From: Haloechinothrix alba | GTDB taxonomy: Bacteria > Actinomycetota > Actinomycetes > Mycobacteriales > Pseudonocardiaceae | Reading direction: 5' to 3' | DNA: 64,000 nucleotides | Assembly: GCF_900188115.1 (NCBI RefSeq) | Contig: NZ_FZNW01000010.1 | Location: 1-64,000 of the forward strand | In this document: positions 55,298 through 64,000 of the stretch, one piece after another | How positions within the stretch are numbered: the stretch's first letter is position 1 | Layout of the letters: every line of letters begins with the position of its first letter | Position numbers and translations under genes: made by a program | The notes under the pieces: model-generated | Seen by the model: only the letters and a program-made list of their open reading frames with translations | Database searches by the model: none | What the model was told of the DNA's origin: nothing

Positions 55298-56935
55298 TTA
55301 CTGGAAAGCTTCGGCGTCGAGGATGCGGTAGGCGTAGCCCTGCTCGGCGAGGAAGCGCTGGCGGTGGGCCGCGTAGTCGGTGTCGATGGTGTCGCGGGCG
55401 ACCACCGAGTAGAAGTGTGCCTGCCGCCGATCCTCCTTCGGGCGCAGCAGCCTGCCGAGGCGCTGGGCCTCTTCCTGGCGCGAGCCGAACGTACCGGAGA
55501 CCTGGATCGCTAGCGACGCCTCCGGCAGGTCGATGGAGAAGTTCGCGACCTTGGAGACCACCAGGGTGCTGATCTCGCCGTTGCGGAACGCGTCGAACAG
55601 CTTCTCCCGCTCCTTGTTCGAGGTCGAACCCTGCACGATCGGTGCGTCCAACGTACTCGCGAGATGCTCGAGCTGTTCCAGGTACGCCCCGATCACCAGC
55701 GCGGGCTCGTCGGGATGGTGGTCCACGATGGACTTCACGATTCCCGACTTGGTGCGCGCGGTCGAGCAGATCTTGTACCGCTCCTCGGCCTCGGCCGTGG
55801 CGTAGTGCAGCCGCTCCTCGTCGGTGAGCGTGCCGCGCACCTCGATGCACTCCGCGGGCGCGATCCAGCCCTGCTGCTCGATGTCGCGCCACGGCACGTC
55901 GTAGCGTTTCGGCCCGATCAGCGAGAACACGTCCCCCTCATGCCCGTCCTCGCGCACCAGCGTGGCCGTCAGGCCCAGCCTCCTGCGCGACTGCAGGTCC
56001 GCGGTCATCCGGAACATCGGAGCAGGAAGCAGGTGCACCTCGTCGTAGATCATCAACCCCCAGTCGCGGGAGTCGAACAGCTCGAGGTGCTTGTACTCGC
56101 CCTTGGTCTTGCGGGTGACGACCTGGTAGGTCGCGATGGTGACCGGCCGGATCTCCTTGCGCTCGCCGGAGTACTCGCCGATCTCCTCCTCGGTCAGCGA
56201 CGTCCTGGCCACCAGCTCGCGCTTCCACTGCCGCCCGGCGACGGTGTTGGTCACCAGGATCAGCGTCGTCGCCTGCGCCCGCGCCATCGCCGCGATCCCG
56301 ACGAGGGTCTTGCCCGCCCCGCAGGGCAGCACCACCACGCCGGAGCCACCGGCCCAGAACGCGTCCGCGGCCTGGCGCTGGTACTCGCGCAGCTGCCAGC
56401 CGTTCTCGGCCAGCTCGATCGTGTGTGCCTCCCCGTCGACGTAGCCGGCGAGGTCCTCGGCGGGCCATCCGATCTTGAGCAGTGCCTGCTTGAGCCGCCC
56501 CCGCTCGGACGGGTGCACCGTGACCGTGTCGTCGTCGACGCGCTGCCCGATCATCGGTGCGATCTTCTTGTTGCGCAGCACCTCTTCGAACACCGCGCGG
56601 TCGGTCGTGGTGAGCACGAGCCCGTGCACCGGGCTGTTGCTCAGCGTCAACCGGCCGTACCGGCCCATCGTGTCCACGATGTCGATCAGCAGCGGCTGCG
56701 GCACCGGGAACCGCGAGTAGGTGGTCAGCGCGTCCACGACCTGCTCGGCATCGTGACCCGCCGCCCTGGCGTTCCACAGCGCCAGCGGCGTCACCCGGTA
56801 GGTGTGCACGTGTTCCGGCGCGCGTTCCAGCTCGGCGTACGGGGCGATGGTCAACCGCGCGTCGTCGGCTTGCGGGTGGTCGACTTCGAGCAGGACGGTC
56901 TTGTCCGACTGCACGATCAGTGGGCCTGTACTCAC
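55298..56935 (-). CDS. DNA repair helicase XPB (ERCC3-like)
   Basis: This 545-residue superfamily 2 helicase is the actinobacterial XPB. Walker A is VVVLPCGAGKTLVGIAAMA near residue 205, and the DEVH box is MIYDEVHLLPA near residue 296. It also has the RED-type motif in VREDGHEGD, and motif VI in EEAQRLGRLLRP. An N-terminal helicase-associated region precedes. It unwinds DNA 3'-5' with ATP in repair. GTG 56935. In mycobacteria its partner (Rv0862c-like) is adjacent; here it starts beyond 62142. Confidence 0.94.
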   Translation of the reverse strand: MSTGPLIVQSDKTVLLEVDHPQADDARLTIAPYAELERAPEHVHTYRVTPLALWNARAAGHDAEQVVDALTTYSRFPVPQPLLIDIVDTMGRYGRLTLSNSPVHGLVLTTTDRAVFEEVLRNKKIAPMIGQRVDDDTVTVHPSERGRLKQALLKIGWPAEDLAGYVDGEAHTIELAENGWQLREYQRQAADAFWAGGSGVVVLPCGAGKTLVGIAAMARAQATTLILVTNTVAGRQWKRELVARTSLTEEEIGEYSGERKEIRPVTIATYQVVTRKTKGEYKHLELFDSRDWGLMIYDEVHLLPAPMFRMTADLQSRRRLGLTATLVREDGHEGDVFSLIGPKRYDVPWRDIEQQGWIAPAECIEVRGTLTDEERLHYATAEAEERYKICSTARTKSGIVKSIVDHHPDEPALVIGAYLEQLEHLASTLDAPIVQGSTSNKEREKLFDAFRNGEISTLVVSKVANFSIDLPEASLAIQVSGTFGSRQEEAQRLGRLLRPKEDRRQAHFYSVVARDTIDTDYAAHRQRFLAEQGYAYRILDAEAFQ

Positions 56936-56965
56936 ACCCCCTTTATAGCGTGCTCCGCGGCTCGC

Positions 56966-57958
56966 TCAGGATCCCGCCTGCTCGGACTCGGGTAGCAGCG
57001 ACAGCACGTCCAGCCGCTGACCGAGCATCCCGGCGTCGTGCATGAGATCAGCCACCCGCTGTAGCCGCGGGCCGTTCAGCGCGGTCGGGTAGCTGCCGAG
57101 GGCGACCAGTGCCGAGTCGGTCTCGTCGATGGAGGTGAACTCGGGCAGCAGCCCGCGGATCGTCGGCGGGTCACTGCCGAGCTCCTGGGAGCGCTGGAGC
57201 AGGCTGCGGAACAGGTCGAACGTGTTCGGGTTGGCCTCTGCGGTGTCCCGCACGGCCACGTAGCTGGACATGGGGAACTCGTGCATCTCGCCGCGCGCGG
57301 TGTCGGCCAGGAGCGTCGCCCCGAACTCCCGCTGGGCGGTGCTGATATCCGGCTCGGACAGCCACGCGGCGTCGGCCTTCCCGGTGCTCAGGGCGCGCAT
57401 GGCGTCGTCGAACGGCCGCTCGGTGAACGTGACGCTGCCGGGGTCGATCCCTTCGGTCTCCAGCCGCGAGCGGGTGGTCAGCTCCCCCGCCGAACGTTCC
57501 GGACGGACCGCGATCGTCGCCTCGTCGAGGTCACCGAGCTCGTCCGGGCCGGTCCCGGGAAGCGTCACCAACGCCATCGTCTCCGGGCCGGAGATGTAGG
57601 CCTCGCCCTGGAACTCGTACGGGGCGCCGTCGGCGGCCCGGTCGAGCACGGTGACGTTGCAGGCGTAGGCGACATCGACCTCGCCCGCGGACAGCGACTC
57701 GAGGACACCGGCTCGTTCGTCGTGCTCCACCAGCTCGATGTCGAGTCCCTCCTTGGCGAAGATGCCCTGCGCCACACCGAACCGCAGCGGGACGGTGCCG
57801 ATCGAGTCGAACACCCCGACTCGCAGGGTCTCCAGCTCCAACCCCGGATCCGCGCGCTGCCTGGACTCGCCGGAGACCAGCGTGCAGCCGCCGCTGAACA
57901 GGACGAGCACGAGCGCGAGTGCGATGCTGCTCGCGCGCTGTACCGCGCGTGTTGGCAT
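56966..57958 (-). CDS. ABC transporter substrate-binding lipoprotein (NMT1/SsuA-like), orphan
   Basis: This 330-residue lipoprotein has a signal peptide and lipobox LFSGGC at residues 20-25. The mature part is a periplasmic-binding fold: LETLRVGVFDSIGTVPLRFGVAQGIFAKEGLDIEL, SAGEVDVAYACNVTVLDRAA, and GKADAAWLSEPDISTAQREF. This is the NMT1/THI5/SsuA class, which binds pyrimidines, sulfonates or similar. No permease or ATPase gene is adjacent. It diverges from the conservon operon. Confidence 0.88.
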   Translation of the reverse strand: MPTRAVQRASSIALALVLVLFSGGCTLVSGESRQRADPGLELETLRVGVFDSIGTVPLRFGVAQGIFAKEGLDIELVEHDERAGVLESLSAGEVDVAYACNVTVLDRAADGAPYEFQGEAYISGPETMALVTLPGTGPDELGDLDEATIAVRPERSAGELTTRSRLETEGIDPGSVTFTERPFDDAMRALSTGKADAAWLSEPDISTAQREFGATLLADTARGEMHEFPMSSYVAVRDTAEANPNTFDLFRSLLQRSQELGSDPPTIRGLLPEFTSIDETDSALVALGSYPTALNGPRLQRVADLMHDAGMLGQRLDVLSLLPESEQAGS

Positions 57959-58142
57959 GCGTGCCTTCCGCGTCGAGTTCCCCGGCGTTCGTCACACGCC
58001 GCCTCGTGGCTCGTTCGGCGTGCGGCCAGGATTGTAACGCCCGCCCGCCCTGCCCGGACGGTCCCGCGTGTCTCGCTGCGCCGGGTGTCCGGGGAGCGGG
58101 TCCGCCGGTGGGGCAGCGCGTCTTTCGCGGCTCGCGACCGAA

Positions 58143-58206
58143 GGCTACCCTCGGGTAGCCGGTAGGCACGGCCCTCGGTTGGTGTCTTTCGGTAGCCGGT
58201 AGACAC
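58143..58206. promoter_or_regulatory. Hairpin and direct repeats upstream of the conservon
   Basis: GGCTACCC (58143-58150) and GGGTAGCC (58153-58160) form a perfect inverted repeat. GGTAGCCGGTAGGCAC (58154-58169) recurs as GGTAGCCGGTAGACAC (58191-58206), 37 bp later. This is in the 353-bp gap between the lipoprotein gene (minus) and the sensor kinase (plus), the only clear structure there. Possibly a regulator site. Confidence 0.45.
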
Positions 58207-58311
58207 CGTCCTCGGCCCGTACTGGCCGGCGGCCGGTTGGGTACCGTCCTGGACCGAAGGAACAGCGCGCCGTCAACGCCGCAGCGTGTGGACGTGGAAA
58301 GGAACCCGGGT

Positions 58312-61128
58312 GTGGCCCGTCGCAGCAGCCGTCGTTCCGGCGACGCTGCCGGTTACCCCGGCGGCGGGCGGGACGGCACCGATGCGGCCGGGGTACCCGT
58401 CCCCACTGCGGGGCAGTCCGGCCGGTGGCGCCTGCGCAACTGGTCGCTGCGCACGAAGCTGCTCGCGGTCCTGCTCATCCCCACCCTGACCGCGGTCGCG
58501 CTGATCGGCTTGCGGCTGGCGAGCGAGCAAGAGTCCGCCGACCGGCTCGAGCAGCTGACCACGCGGGTGAGCATGGAGACCTCGCTGGCGAAGCTGGTGC
58601 ACACGTTGCAGCGCGAGCGTGACATCACGGTGCGCTATGTCGCGCGCGACCGCGACGGCGATCTGGACGAGGTGCGCACGCAGCGGGAGCGGGTCGACGA
58701 GCAGCTCGGTACGTTCAGCAACGACTTCCGCTCGGCACGCGACGACCTCAGCGAAGACAGGGTCGCGGCATTCGACGAGGTCGACGAGCGCATGAACGTG
58801 CTGACCGGCCTGCGGTACGCCTCGGAGCACTCGGAGTACCCCCCGGACGCGGTGCGGCGTTCCTACACCGAGCTGATCACCAGCCTGATGGCCATCCGGA
58901 AGCAGGCCGTGGCCACGATCCGCGAGCCGGAACTGGTGCGCGCGCACCTGGCGGCGTCGACGCTGGCGCGGGCCAAGGAGAAGATGTCGGTCGAGCGCGC
59001 GCTGATCGCCGAGGGCATCAGCCGGGGCGAGCTCGACCAGCAGTCCACCCGTGACCTGCTCGGCGCGCGGGCCGAGCGGGATGCTGCCGTCGCGGACTTC
59101 CGCACGTTCGCCAGCTGGGAGCAGCAGCAGATCTACGAGGACACCATGACGGGCCTGATCGTGGACAACGGCCACGACATCAGCGAGGCCGTGCTCACCA
59201 GGGCCGAGAGCGACCGTTCCCTCAGCGACCTCGATGCCGGGGAGTGGGACACGGCCTCCACCTACACGATCAACCTGGCCGCGGAGGCCGAGGACGCGCT
59301 GCTGACCGGTATGCAGGAGCGGACCGACGAGCTCGCGAGCCGGACCAGTACCGCCGTGGTGCGGGACGGCGCCATCGTCCTGGGGTTGCTGCTGCTCGCG
59401 GCCATCCTCACGATGGTGATCGCCCGGTCGCTGCTGCGCCCGCTGCGCACGCTGCGCACGACGGCGTTCGACGTGGCGCAACGCAGGCTGCCCGCCGCGG
59501 TGCGCGGGATGCGGGACGACCCGGGCGCGCAGTGGTCGACGGAGGTCGCTCCGGTCCCGGTGTACAGCAGGGAGGAGCTGGGGCAGGTCGCGCGGGCCTT
59601 CGACGCCGTGCACGGCGAGGCCGTGCGGCTCGCCGCGGAGCAGGCCGCGTTGCGGACGAACGTCAACGCCATGTTCGTGAACCTGTCGCAGGCAGGCCGC
59701 GAGCTGTCCGAGCGCCAGCTTGCCGTGCTGGACAGGATGGAGGCCGAGGAACGCGACCCGGAGAACCTCGCGAACCTGTTCGAGCTGGATCACCTGGCTG
59801 CCCGGCTGCGCAGGATCGGCGAGAACCTGCTTGTGCTGACCGGGAACGACTACGTGCGGATGCTTCCCGGCACCGTGCCTGCCGCCGAGGTGCTCGGCGC
59901 TGCGCTGTCCGAGATCGACCAGTACCAGCGGGTGCGGATGCTGGACCCGCCGCCGATCGCGATCCGCGGGGACGCGGTCAGCGATGTGGTGCATATCATA
60001 TCCGAGCTGCTGGAGAACGCCACGAACAGCTCCGAGCCCGATACCTCGGTGACCGTGGCGAGCTCGATGAACCACCGCGGGCAGTGGCTGGTGGAGATCA
60101 CCGACTACGGCCCGGGTCTGTCCCCGGAGGCGATCGATCGGGCGAACGCGCGGCTGGCCGACCCCCCCGAGATCGACGTGGAGGCGACCCGGCGCATGGG
60201 CCTGTACGTGGTCGCCTGCCTCGCCCAGCGGCACGACCTCGCGGTGTGGTTGCGCAACGCCCCGTCGGGCGGGTTGACGGCCTCGCTGCTCGTGCCTGCC
60301 GAACTGATCAACGACCTGCCCGCGGATGTGTCGGACTCCTCCTCGGTGGGGCCGTTGCGGCGGCCGGACCTGCGCAAGACGGATGCGCTGGAACGCCCCG
60401 GGGAAGTGGGGGGTGAGCACAGCCCTGCGCCGGCACCGGCCGGACCGCCGAAACGGGCCCCTGTTGTGGGCGATGGCCCGGCTACCGGCAGTGAAGGCGT
60501 GCAGCCGCACCCGCTCGACGACGAGCAGCCCACCGAACGCTTCCCCGCTTACCAGGACTTGCTGACGCGATGGTTCGAGGCCCTGCGCCCCGGCGAGGCC
60601 GGTGACCAGCAGGCGGGCGGTGCCGCGCCGGAGGAGACCGGCTCGGAGGGGGAGCCGGGCGCCGACGAGGAGCGCGAGGGCGCAGGAGAGGGGGAGTCAC
60701 CGGACCCGGCGCACGGCGGCGCGGAACGCGACGGCGCGGGGCATGACGGCGCGGGGCATGACGGCGCGCGCGGCGCTGGTGCGGGATGGCTGGACGCTCC
60801 CACAATCCGGAACATCACACGCGCGAGTGCCGCCATTGGGGTGAACTTGACGGAGGACGACGGCTCCGGCGATGCGGCGATACCCCCGGCGAGCCGGGGC
60901 GAGCTCGACCTCGGGGACGGCCTCGCTGAGCTGGTCGACTACGCGGGTTCCCCTGCCATGGAAACCGTCCGTGACCTGGCCGAACACCGCCGCGAGCCTG
61001 CTGCGGCCGGGGTGAACGGCAGCACCGCGCTCGAGGTGGTGTCCCGCGATCCCGATGCCGTTCGTCAGCGGATGGTGGGCCTGCTGGACGGCCTGCGGCG
61101 GGCTCGACAAGACAGTTCGGGTGAATAG
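58312..61128 (+). CDS. Conservon sensor histidine kinase-like ATPase (CvnA-like)
   Basis: This 938-residue membrane protein has TM1 near residue 45-65 and an extracytoplasmic nitrate/nitrite-sensing (NIT)-like helical domain. TM2 lies near 355-375, followed by HAMP, then a dimerisation region (ALRTNVNAMFVNLSQAGREL, ELSERQLAVLDRMEAEERD) and a HATPase_c domain (ELLENATNSSEPDTSV; DYGPGLS; RRMGLYVVACLAQRHDL). The dimerisation part lacks a clear phosphoacceptor His, as in CvnA proteins. A long disordered Pro/Glu/Asp/Gly tail follows. GTG 58312 has GGAAAGGAA 7 nt upstream. Confidence 0.88.
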   Translation: MARRSSRRSGDAAGYPGGGRDGTDAAGVPVPTAGQSGRWRLRNWSLRTKLLAVLLIPTLTAVALIGLRLASEQESADRLEQLTTRVSMETSLAKLVHTLQRERDITVRYVARDRDGDLDEVRTQRERVDEQLGTFSNDFRSARDDLSEDRVAAFDEVDERMNVLTGLRYASEHSEYPPDAVRRSYTELITSLMAIRKQAVATIREPELVRAHLAASTLARAKEKMSVERALIAEGISRGELDQQSTRDLLGARAERDAAVADFRTFASWEQQQIYEDTMTGLIVDNGHDISEAVLTRAESDRSLSDLDAGEWDTASTYTINLAAEAEDALLTGMQERTDELASRTSTAVVRDGAIVLGLLLLAAILTMVIARSLLRPLRTLRTTAFDVAQRRLPAAVRGMRDDPGAQWSTEVAPVPVYSREELGQVARAFDAVHGEAVRLAAEQAALRTNVNAMFVNLSQAGRELSERQLAVLDRMEAEERDPENLANLFELDHLAARLRRIGENLLVLTGNDYVRMLPGTVPAAEVLGAALSEIDQYQRVRMLDPPPIAIRGDAVSDVVHIISELLENATNSSEPDTSVTVASSMNHRGQWLVEITDYGPGLSPEAIDRANARLADPPEIDVEATRRMGLYVVACLAQRHDLAVWLRNAPSGGLTASLLVPAELINDLPADVSDSSSVGPLRRPDLRKTDALERPGEVGGEHSPAPAPAGPPKRAPVVGDGPATGSEGVQPHPLDDEQPTERFPAYQDLLTRWFEALRPGEAGDQQAGGAAPEETGSEGEPGADEEREGAGEGESPDPAHGGAERDGAGHDGAGHDGARGAGAGWLDAPTIRNITRASAAIGVNLTEDDGSGDAAIPPASRGELDLGDGLAELVDYAGSPAMETVRDLAEHRREPAAAGVNGSTALEVVSRDPDAVRQRMVGLLDGLRRARQDSSGE

Positions 61129-61215
61129 GCTGGCCCGCGATGAGGCCATGCGTGCGGTCGTGTGAAACTGCGGCCCGTGGTCGGGACGGTTGGGCACGTC
61201 GAACGAGGAGAGTCC

Positions 61216-61608
61216 GTGACGAGCTCCGCTGGCCGGCCGACGGGTCGTGAACGGCTGATCACGGACTTCGTCGAGCGAGTGCCGGGTGTGGCGCACGGGG
61301 TGATCGTGTCGGCCGACGGCGATCTGCTCGCCGGTTCGGCCGGGTTACCCCCGGCCCGCGCCGGGGAGCTGGCCACGGTCGTCACGGGGATGCTCGGCAT
61401 GACGGCCGGTGTGGCGGACTGCCTCGCGGCCGGGCGCGTGCACCAGGCAGTCGTGGAGATGGAGCTCGGCTTCCTGTTGCTGATGACCGTCAGCGACGGG
61501 TCGTGCGTGGCGGCGCTGGCATCGCCACGCAGCGACATGGGCACGGTGGCCTACGAGATGTCGCTGCTCGTCGAGCGGTTGGGGGAGCAGCGTGCTACTA
61601 GCGAGTAG
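61216..61608 (+). CDS. Roadblock/LC7-domain protein (CvnB-like)
   Basis: This 130-residue roadblock/LC7 protein usually regulates a small GTPase in conservon systems. It has LITDFVERVPGVAHGVIVSADGDLLAGS and a second half ALASPRSDMGTVAYEMSLLVERLGE. The GTG at 61216 follows GAGGAG. It lies 87 bp after the sensor kinase gene, on the same transcript. GTPase partner not adjacent. Confidence 0.9.
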   Translation: MTSSAGRPTGRERLITDFVERVPGVAHGVIVSADGDLLAGSAGLPPARAGELATVVTGMLGMTAGVADCLAAGRVHQAVVEMELGFLLLMTVSDGSCVAALASPRSDMGTVAYEMSLLVERLGEQRATSE

Positions 61609-61687
61609 CTTATCGTGTCGGGTACGTGGCACACTCGCATAGCCGGGCCGTACGGCCCGGGTGACGACACGACACCGGGGGTGAGGC

Positions 61688-62107
61688 GTGACGAACGAGC
61701 GCGACGGTGACAGCAGGCTGCATGTTCAAGCGCCGCCCCGCGCGTCCTCGGTCGCCCCCGAGCAGCGCAGGAGGTCGCTGGTGCGCCCATACGCGCGTAC
61801 CGGGGGCCGCACCCGCCCCGAGCACGACCTTGAGCTGGAGGCGATGGTCTCGACAAGCGAGACCGGTATGCGGTACGAGGGCGTGCGGACCGCGGAGCAG
61901 CGCAGCATCTGCGACTTCTGCACCCAGCCGAGGGCGCTGTCCGACGTGGTGACCGAGCTGGGGTTGCCGCTGGGCGTGGTGAAGGTGATCGTCGCGGACA
62001 TGATGCGAGCGGGCCTGGTGCACGTGCACGACCCGGGCCTGCCCTTCGGCGAGGCCTCCTCGAAGGAGTTCCTCGACCGGCTGCTGAGCGGGCTGCGTAA
62101 CCTGTAG
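61688..62107 (+). CDS. DUF742 protein (CvnC-like)
   Basis: This 139-residue DUF742 protein has SLVRPYARTGGRTRPEHDLELEAMVS at residues about 30-55 and a winged-helix-like part. The latter includes ICDFCTQPRALSDVVTELGLPLGVVKVIVADM, then a short C-terminal helix. CvnC proteins normally lie before the conservon GTPase gene (cvnD), but here the next gene is convergent and unrelated. Third and last gene of the operon. Confidence 0.9.
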   Translation: MTNERDGDSRLHVQAPPRASSVAPEQRRRSLVRPYARTGGRTRPEHDLELEAMVSTSETGMRYEGVRTAEQRSICDFCTQPRALSDVVTELGLPLGVVKVIVADMMRAGLVHVHDPGLPFGEASSKEFLDRLLSGLRNL

Positions 62108-62141
62108 CGCCACGCCCGTTTCGCACGCGACGGACCCGTCC

Positions 62142-64000
62142 TTACGACTCGACGAACGCCGCCGATGTGATGCGGTGCAGCGGGTAGCGCTCGTTGTCGT
62201 CGCCCTCGAGTACGCCACCGCCCACGCGCGTCGGGGTCACGATGTGCTGGCTGGCCGTGCCGTGCCCGTCGACGAGCCCGATCCAGACCTCCCTGCGCTG
62301 CAGGCTCGCGCGGGTCAGCAGCTCCAGCGTCGCCGACGTGTCCCCTTCGCCGCCGGGGTTTCGGACGCCTGCGACGCGCCGGGTCGACGCGGCACGGTCG
62401 CCCGAGCGGATGCGCGCGACGACGTCGGCGATGCGCTCCGAGGTACTCGCCCCGCTCGCCCCGGTCGCGCCTTGGGCCCGCCTGCGCGCGGGAGCCCGCT
62501 TCGGGGTGCGCTGCTCCTCGGTGCGCACGTCCAGTACCCGGCCGTCCGGCCCCTCCGCTGCCGGGGTGAACCCGCGCTCGCGCAGCCCGTCGAGGACCTC
62601 GGCCAGCGGCGACCCGCTGACGAGCACGGTCGGCGCGACCCTGCGCAGGTCGAGCTCCCCTGCCGCCGGGCTGTTGAGGATCTCCGCGAGCACGACCTCG
62701 TCGTCGCAGCGGAGGAAGGACGCGCAAGTCCCCGCGCGCAGCCTGCCGTGCCTGCGTGCCACGTCGTCGATGAGGTAGGTCAACCCCTGCGGCACCGGCG
62801 TGCGTGAGGTGCGGGCGAACAGGTCGTGCAGCTCCTCGGCACTGTGCCCCGAGTCGAGGGCGCGGCGGACGGAGTCCTCGGTCACCCGGTAGACCGTGGC
62901 GTGTCCCGCCGACTCGACGTCGGCGACCGCCGTGATCTCGGCAGCCAGGCCCGGTTCCAGCGGCCCCGGCGCGACGATGGTCAGGTCGGCCTGCACCAGC
63001 ACGTGATCGACCGGCGCGGGCATCGCCACGGCCATGGCGGCCGTGGCGCGCCGCCTGCGCTCGTCCACGGACTCCCCTGCGGACTCGTCCCCGGCCTCGC
63101 CGGTGGGTTCCCCTGTGGACTCCTCGGCAGGCTCCAGCAACGTGCGTGCTGCTGAGGTGACAGCGCCGAGAGCGACCACCCCGAGAGCCGATGCCTCCCA
63201 CAGCGCGGCACGGACCATCTCGTCGCGCAGCGGGCCGTCCCGGCGCGGGTTGCGCCAGGCCAGCAGCGTGACGAGCTGTTCCCCGCCCGCGATACCCGTG
63301 CCGTCCGGCAGCTCGGCGAGCGCCTCGAGAGCGCGGCGGCGCGCGGTCGCGGCGCGCGGCTTGTGCAGCTGGGTGGACAGGGGTGCTGGCTGCTTGTCCT
63401 TCTCCCCCGTCCCGCCTGCGCGCGCCGCGGCCGCGCTGTAGGCGAGGCAGGGCAGGCGGGGCAGGTCGAGCCACGCCGTGGCAAGGATGGCCCAGCGGTG
63501 CGCCGGTGGCGAGCCCAGCCAGCTGTCGGCCAGGTTCGTCAGCAGCCACTCCGGCTCGGTGGCTGTGCTCTCGGCCACGAGGTCGGCCCCGTACGCCAGC
63601 TCGGCGAGCAGCACCGCGCGAGCCTCGTCGATCTCGAGCTCGCGGGCGATCCTGCGCACCTCCCGCACGCCGAGCCCACCGGCCTTGAGCACCGGCGGCG
63701 GCGTTCGCGCCCACGACTCCAGCAGCGACTCCATGTGCCGGTTCAGCTCCATCGCCTCACCGGCGGCCGTGCTGTCCACGGTCTCCGTGGTATGCGGGTA
63801 GGTCTCCGGCGCGGGTTCGGTGCGCACCGCGTCCGGGAAGATCGGCTTCCCGCGCACCGCCAGCCCCAGCTGTCTGGGCAGCTCGACGGTGCCGCTGTCC
63901 TTGCGGACGAGCAGGCCGCGGGCGAGCAGGCTCTGCACCGGCGTACGGGCCTGCTCCAGCGGGATGTCCGAGCCGGCGTCCTTGGTGTTGCCGACAGGAG
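62142..64000 (-). CDS. Helicase-associated protein (XPB N-terminal-like), partial
   Basis: The window ends inside this gene; at least 619 residues are visible, continuing beyond 64000 (in-frame VGNTKDAGSDIPLEQARTPVQ). Recognisable are LEALAELPDGTGIAGGEQLVTLLAW, a C-terminal part VDHVLVQADLTIVAPGPLEP with STA-like DNA-binding helices, and RITSAAFVES at the end. It matches the large protein next to XPB in mycobacteria (Rv0862c-like), probably a repair partner. No helicase motor motifs are visible. Convergent with the conservon. Confidence 0.82.
   Translation of the reverse strand, partial: PVGNTKDAGSDIPLEQARTPVQSLLARGLLVRKDSGTVELPRQLGLAVRGKPIFPDAVRTEPAPETYPHTTETVDSTAAGEAMELNRHMESLLESWARTPPPVLKAGGLGVREVRRIARELEIDEARAVLLAELAYGADLVAESTATEPEWLLTNLADSWLGSPPAHRWAILATAWLDLPRLPCLAYSAAAARAGGTGEKDKQPAPLSTQLHKPRAATARRRALEALAELPDGTGIAGGEQLVTLLAWRNPRRDGPLRDEMVRAALWEASALGVVALGAVTSAARTLLEPAEESTGEPTGEAGDESAGESVDERRRRATAAMAVAMPAPVDHVLVQADLTIVAPGPLEPGLAAEITAVADVESAGHATVYRVTEDSVRRALDSGHSAEELHDLFARTSRTPVPQGLTYLIDDVARRHGRLRAGTCASFLRCDDEVVLAEILNSPAAGELDLRRVAPTVLVSGSPLAEVLDGLRERGFTPAAEGPDGRVLDVRTEEQRTPKRAPARRRAQGATGASGASTSERIADVVARIRSGDRAASTRRVAGVRNPGGEGDTSATLELLTRASLQRREVWIGLVDGHGTASQHIVTPTRVGGGVLEGDDNERYPLHRITSAAFVES

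Noticed and set aside
58273..60510. A 745-codon open frame on the minus strand opposite the sensor kinase
   Set aside because: It mirrors the codon bias of the kinase gene and its product is a low-complexity His/Arg/Gly protein with no family resemblance.

Overview
The window is high-GC actinobacterial DNA, most likely from a halotolerant or halophilic member of the Pseudonocardiaceae. The pointers are very high third-position GC, GTG starts, two helix-turn-helix/DUF397 pairs, a complete ectoine/5-hydroxyectoine locus (ectABCD), a cvn-type signalling operon, and a GroEL with a GGM tail behind two CIRCE operators. No rRNA, tRNA or CRISPR array was seen.

Layout. 0-0.4 kb: an eroded transposase end. 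0.4-2.6 kb: an MFS drug exporter and its TetR regulator with a likely operator. 2.6-8 kb: a Baeyer-Villiger-like flavoprotein, a STAS protein, a lipoprotein, a site-2-protease/CBS protein, a hydrolase and a small ferredoxin. 8-10.2 kb: two coupled unknown genes divergent from a helix-turn-helix/DUF397 pair. 10.2-15.2 kb: a minus-strand operon of transketolase, ATP-grasp protein and CocE-like hydrolase; the ATP-grasp protein seems to lack its nucleotide-binding half. 15.2-20.9 kb: a metallothionein-like Cys protein, CPBP protease, aldo/keto reductase, hemerythrin, DUF4383, methyltransferase and Abi-alpha-like protein. 21.2-24.7 kb: ectABCD with a strong terminator. 25-29.5 kb: SGNH hydrolase, a DUF3159 gene under a probable iron box, a frameshifted carotenoid oxygenase and a threonine dehydratase-like enzyme.

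30-50 kb is a conserved actinobacterial backbone. As I recall the M. tuberculosis map, its order matches Rv0414c-Rv0440: thiE, thiO-thiS-thiG, thiD-thiC, def, DUF3263, a LytR_C protein, pssA, psd, moeA, groEL2. Two TPP riboswitches serve thiOSG and thiC. A voltage-gated cation channel and an arsenic-type cluster (flavoprotein and MFS divergent from an ArsR-acetyltransferase fusion) interrupt this backbone. 50-57 kb carries DUF5701, PspC, a DUF559-like protein, DUF72, a second helix-turn-helix/DUF397 pair, DoxX and the XPB helicase. 57-62 kb holds an orphan solute-binding lipoprotein and a three-gene conservon (sensor kinase, roadblock, DUF742) with no GTPase gene next to it. The window ends inside a helicase-associated gene.

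A family of intergenic hairpin repeats occurs at five places, all in the same orientation, and once as a perfect 31-bp tandem array. A second, 22-bp repeat family flanks the DoxX gene. These repeats, the ATP-grasp deletion and the truncated conservon are the least ordinary items seen.
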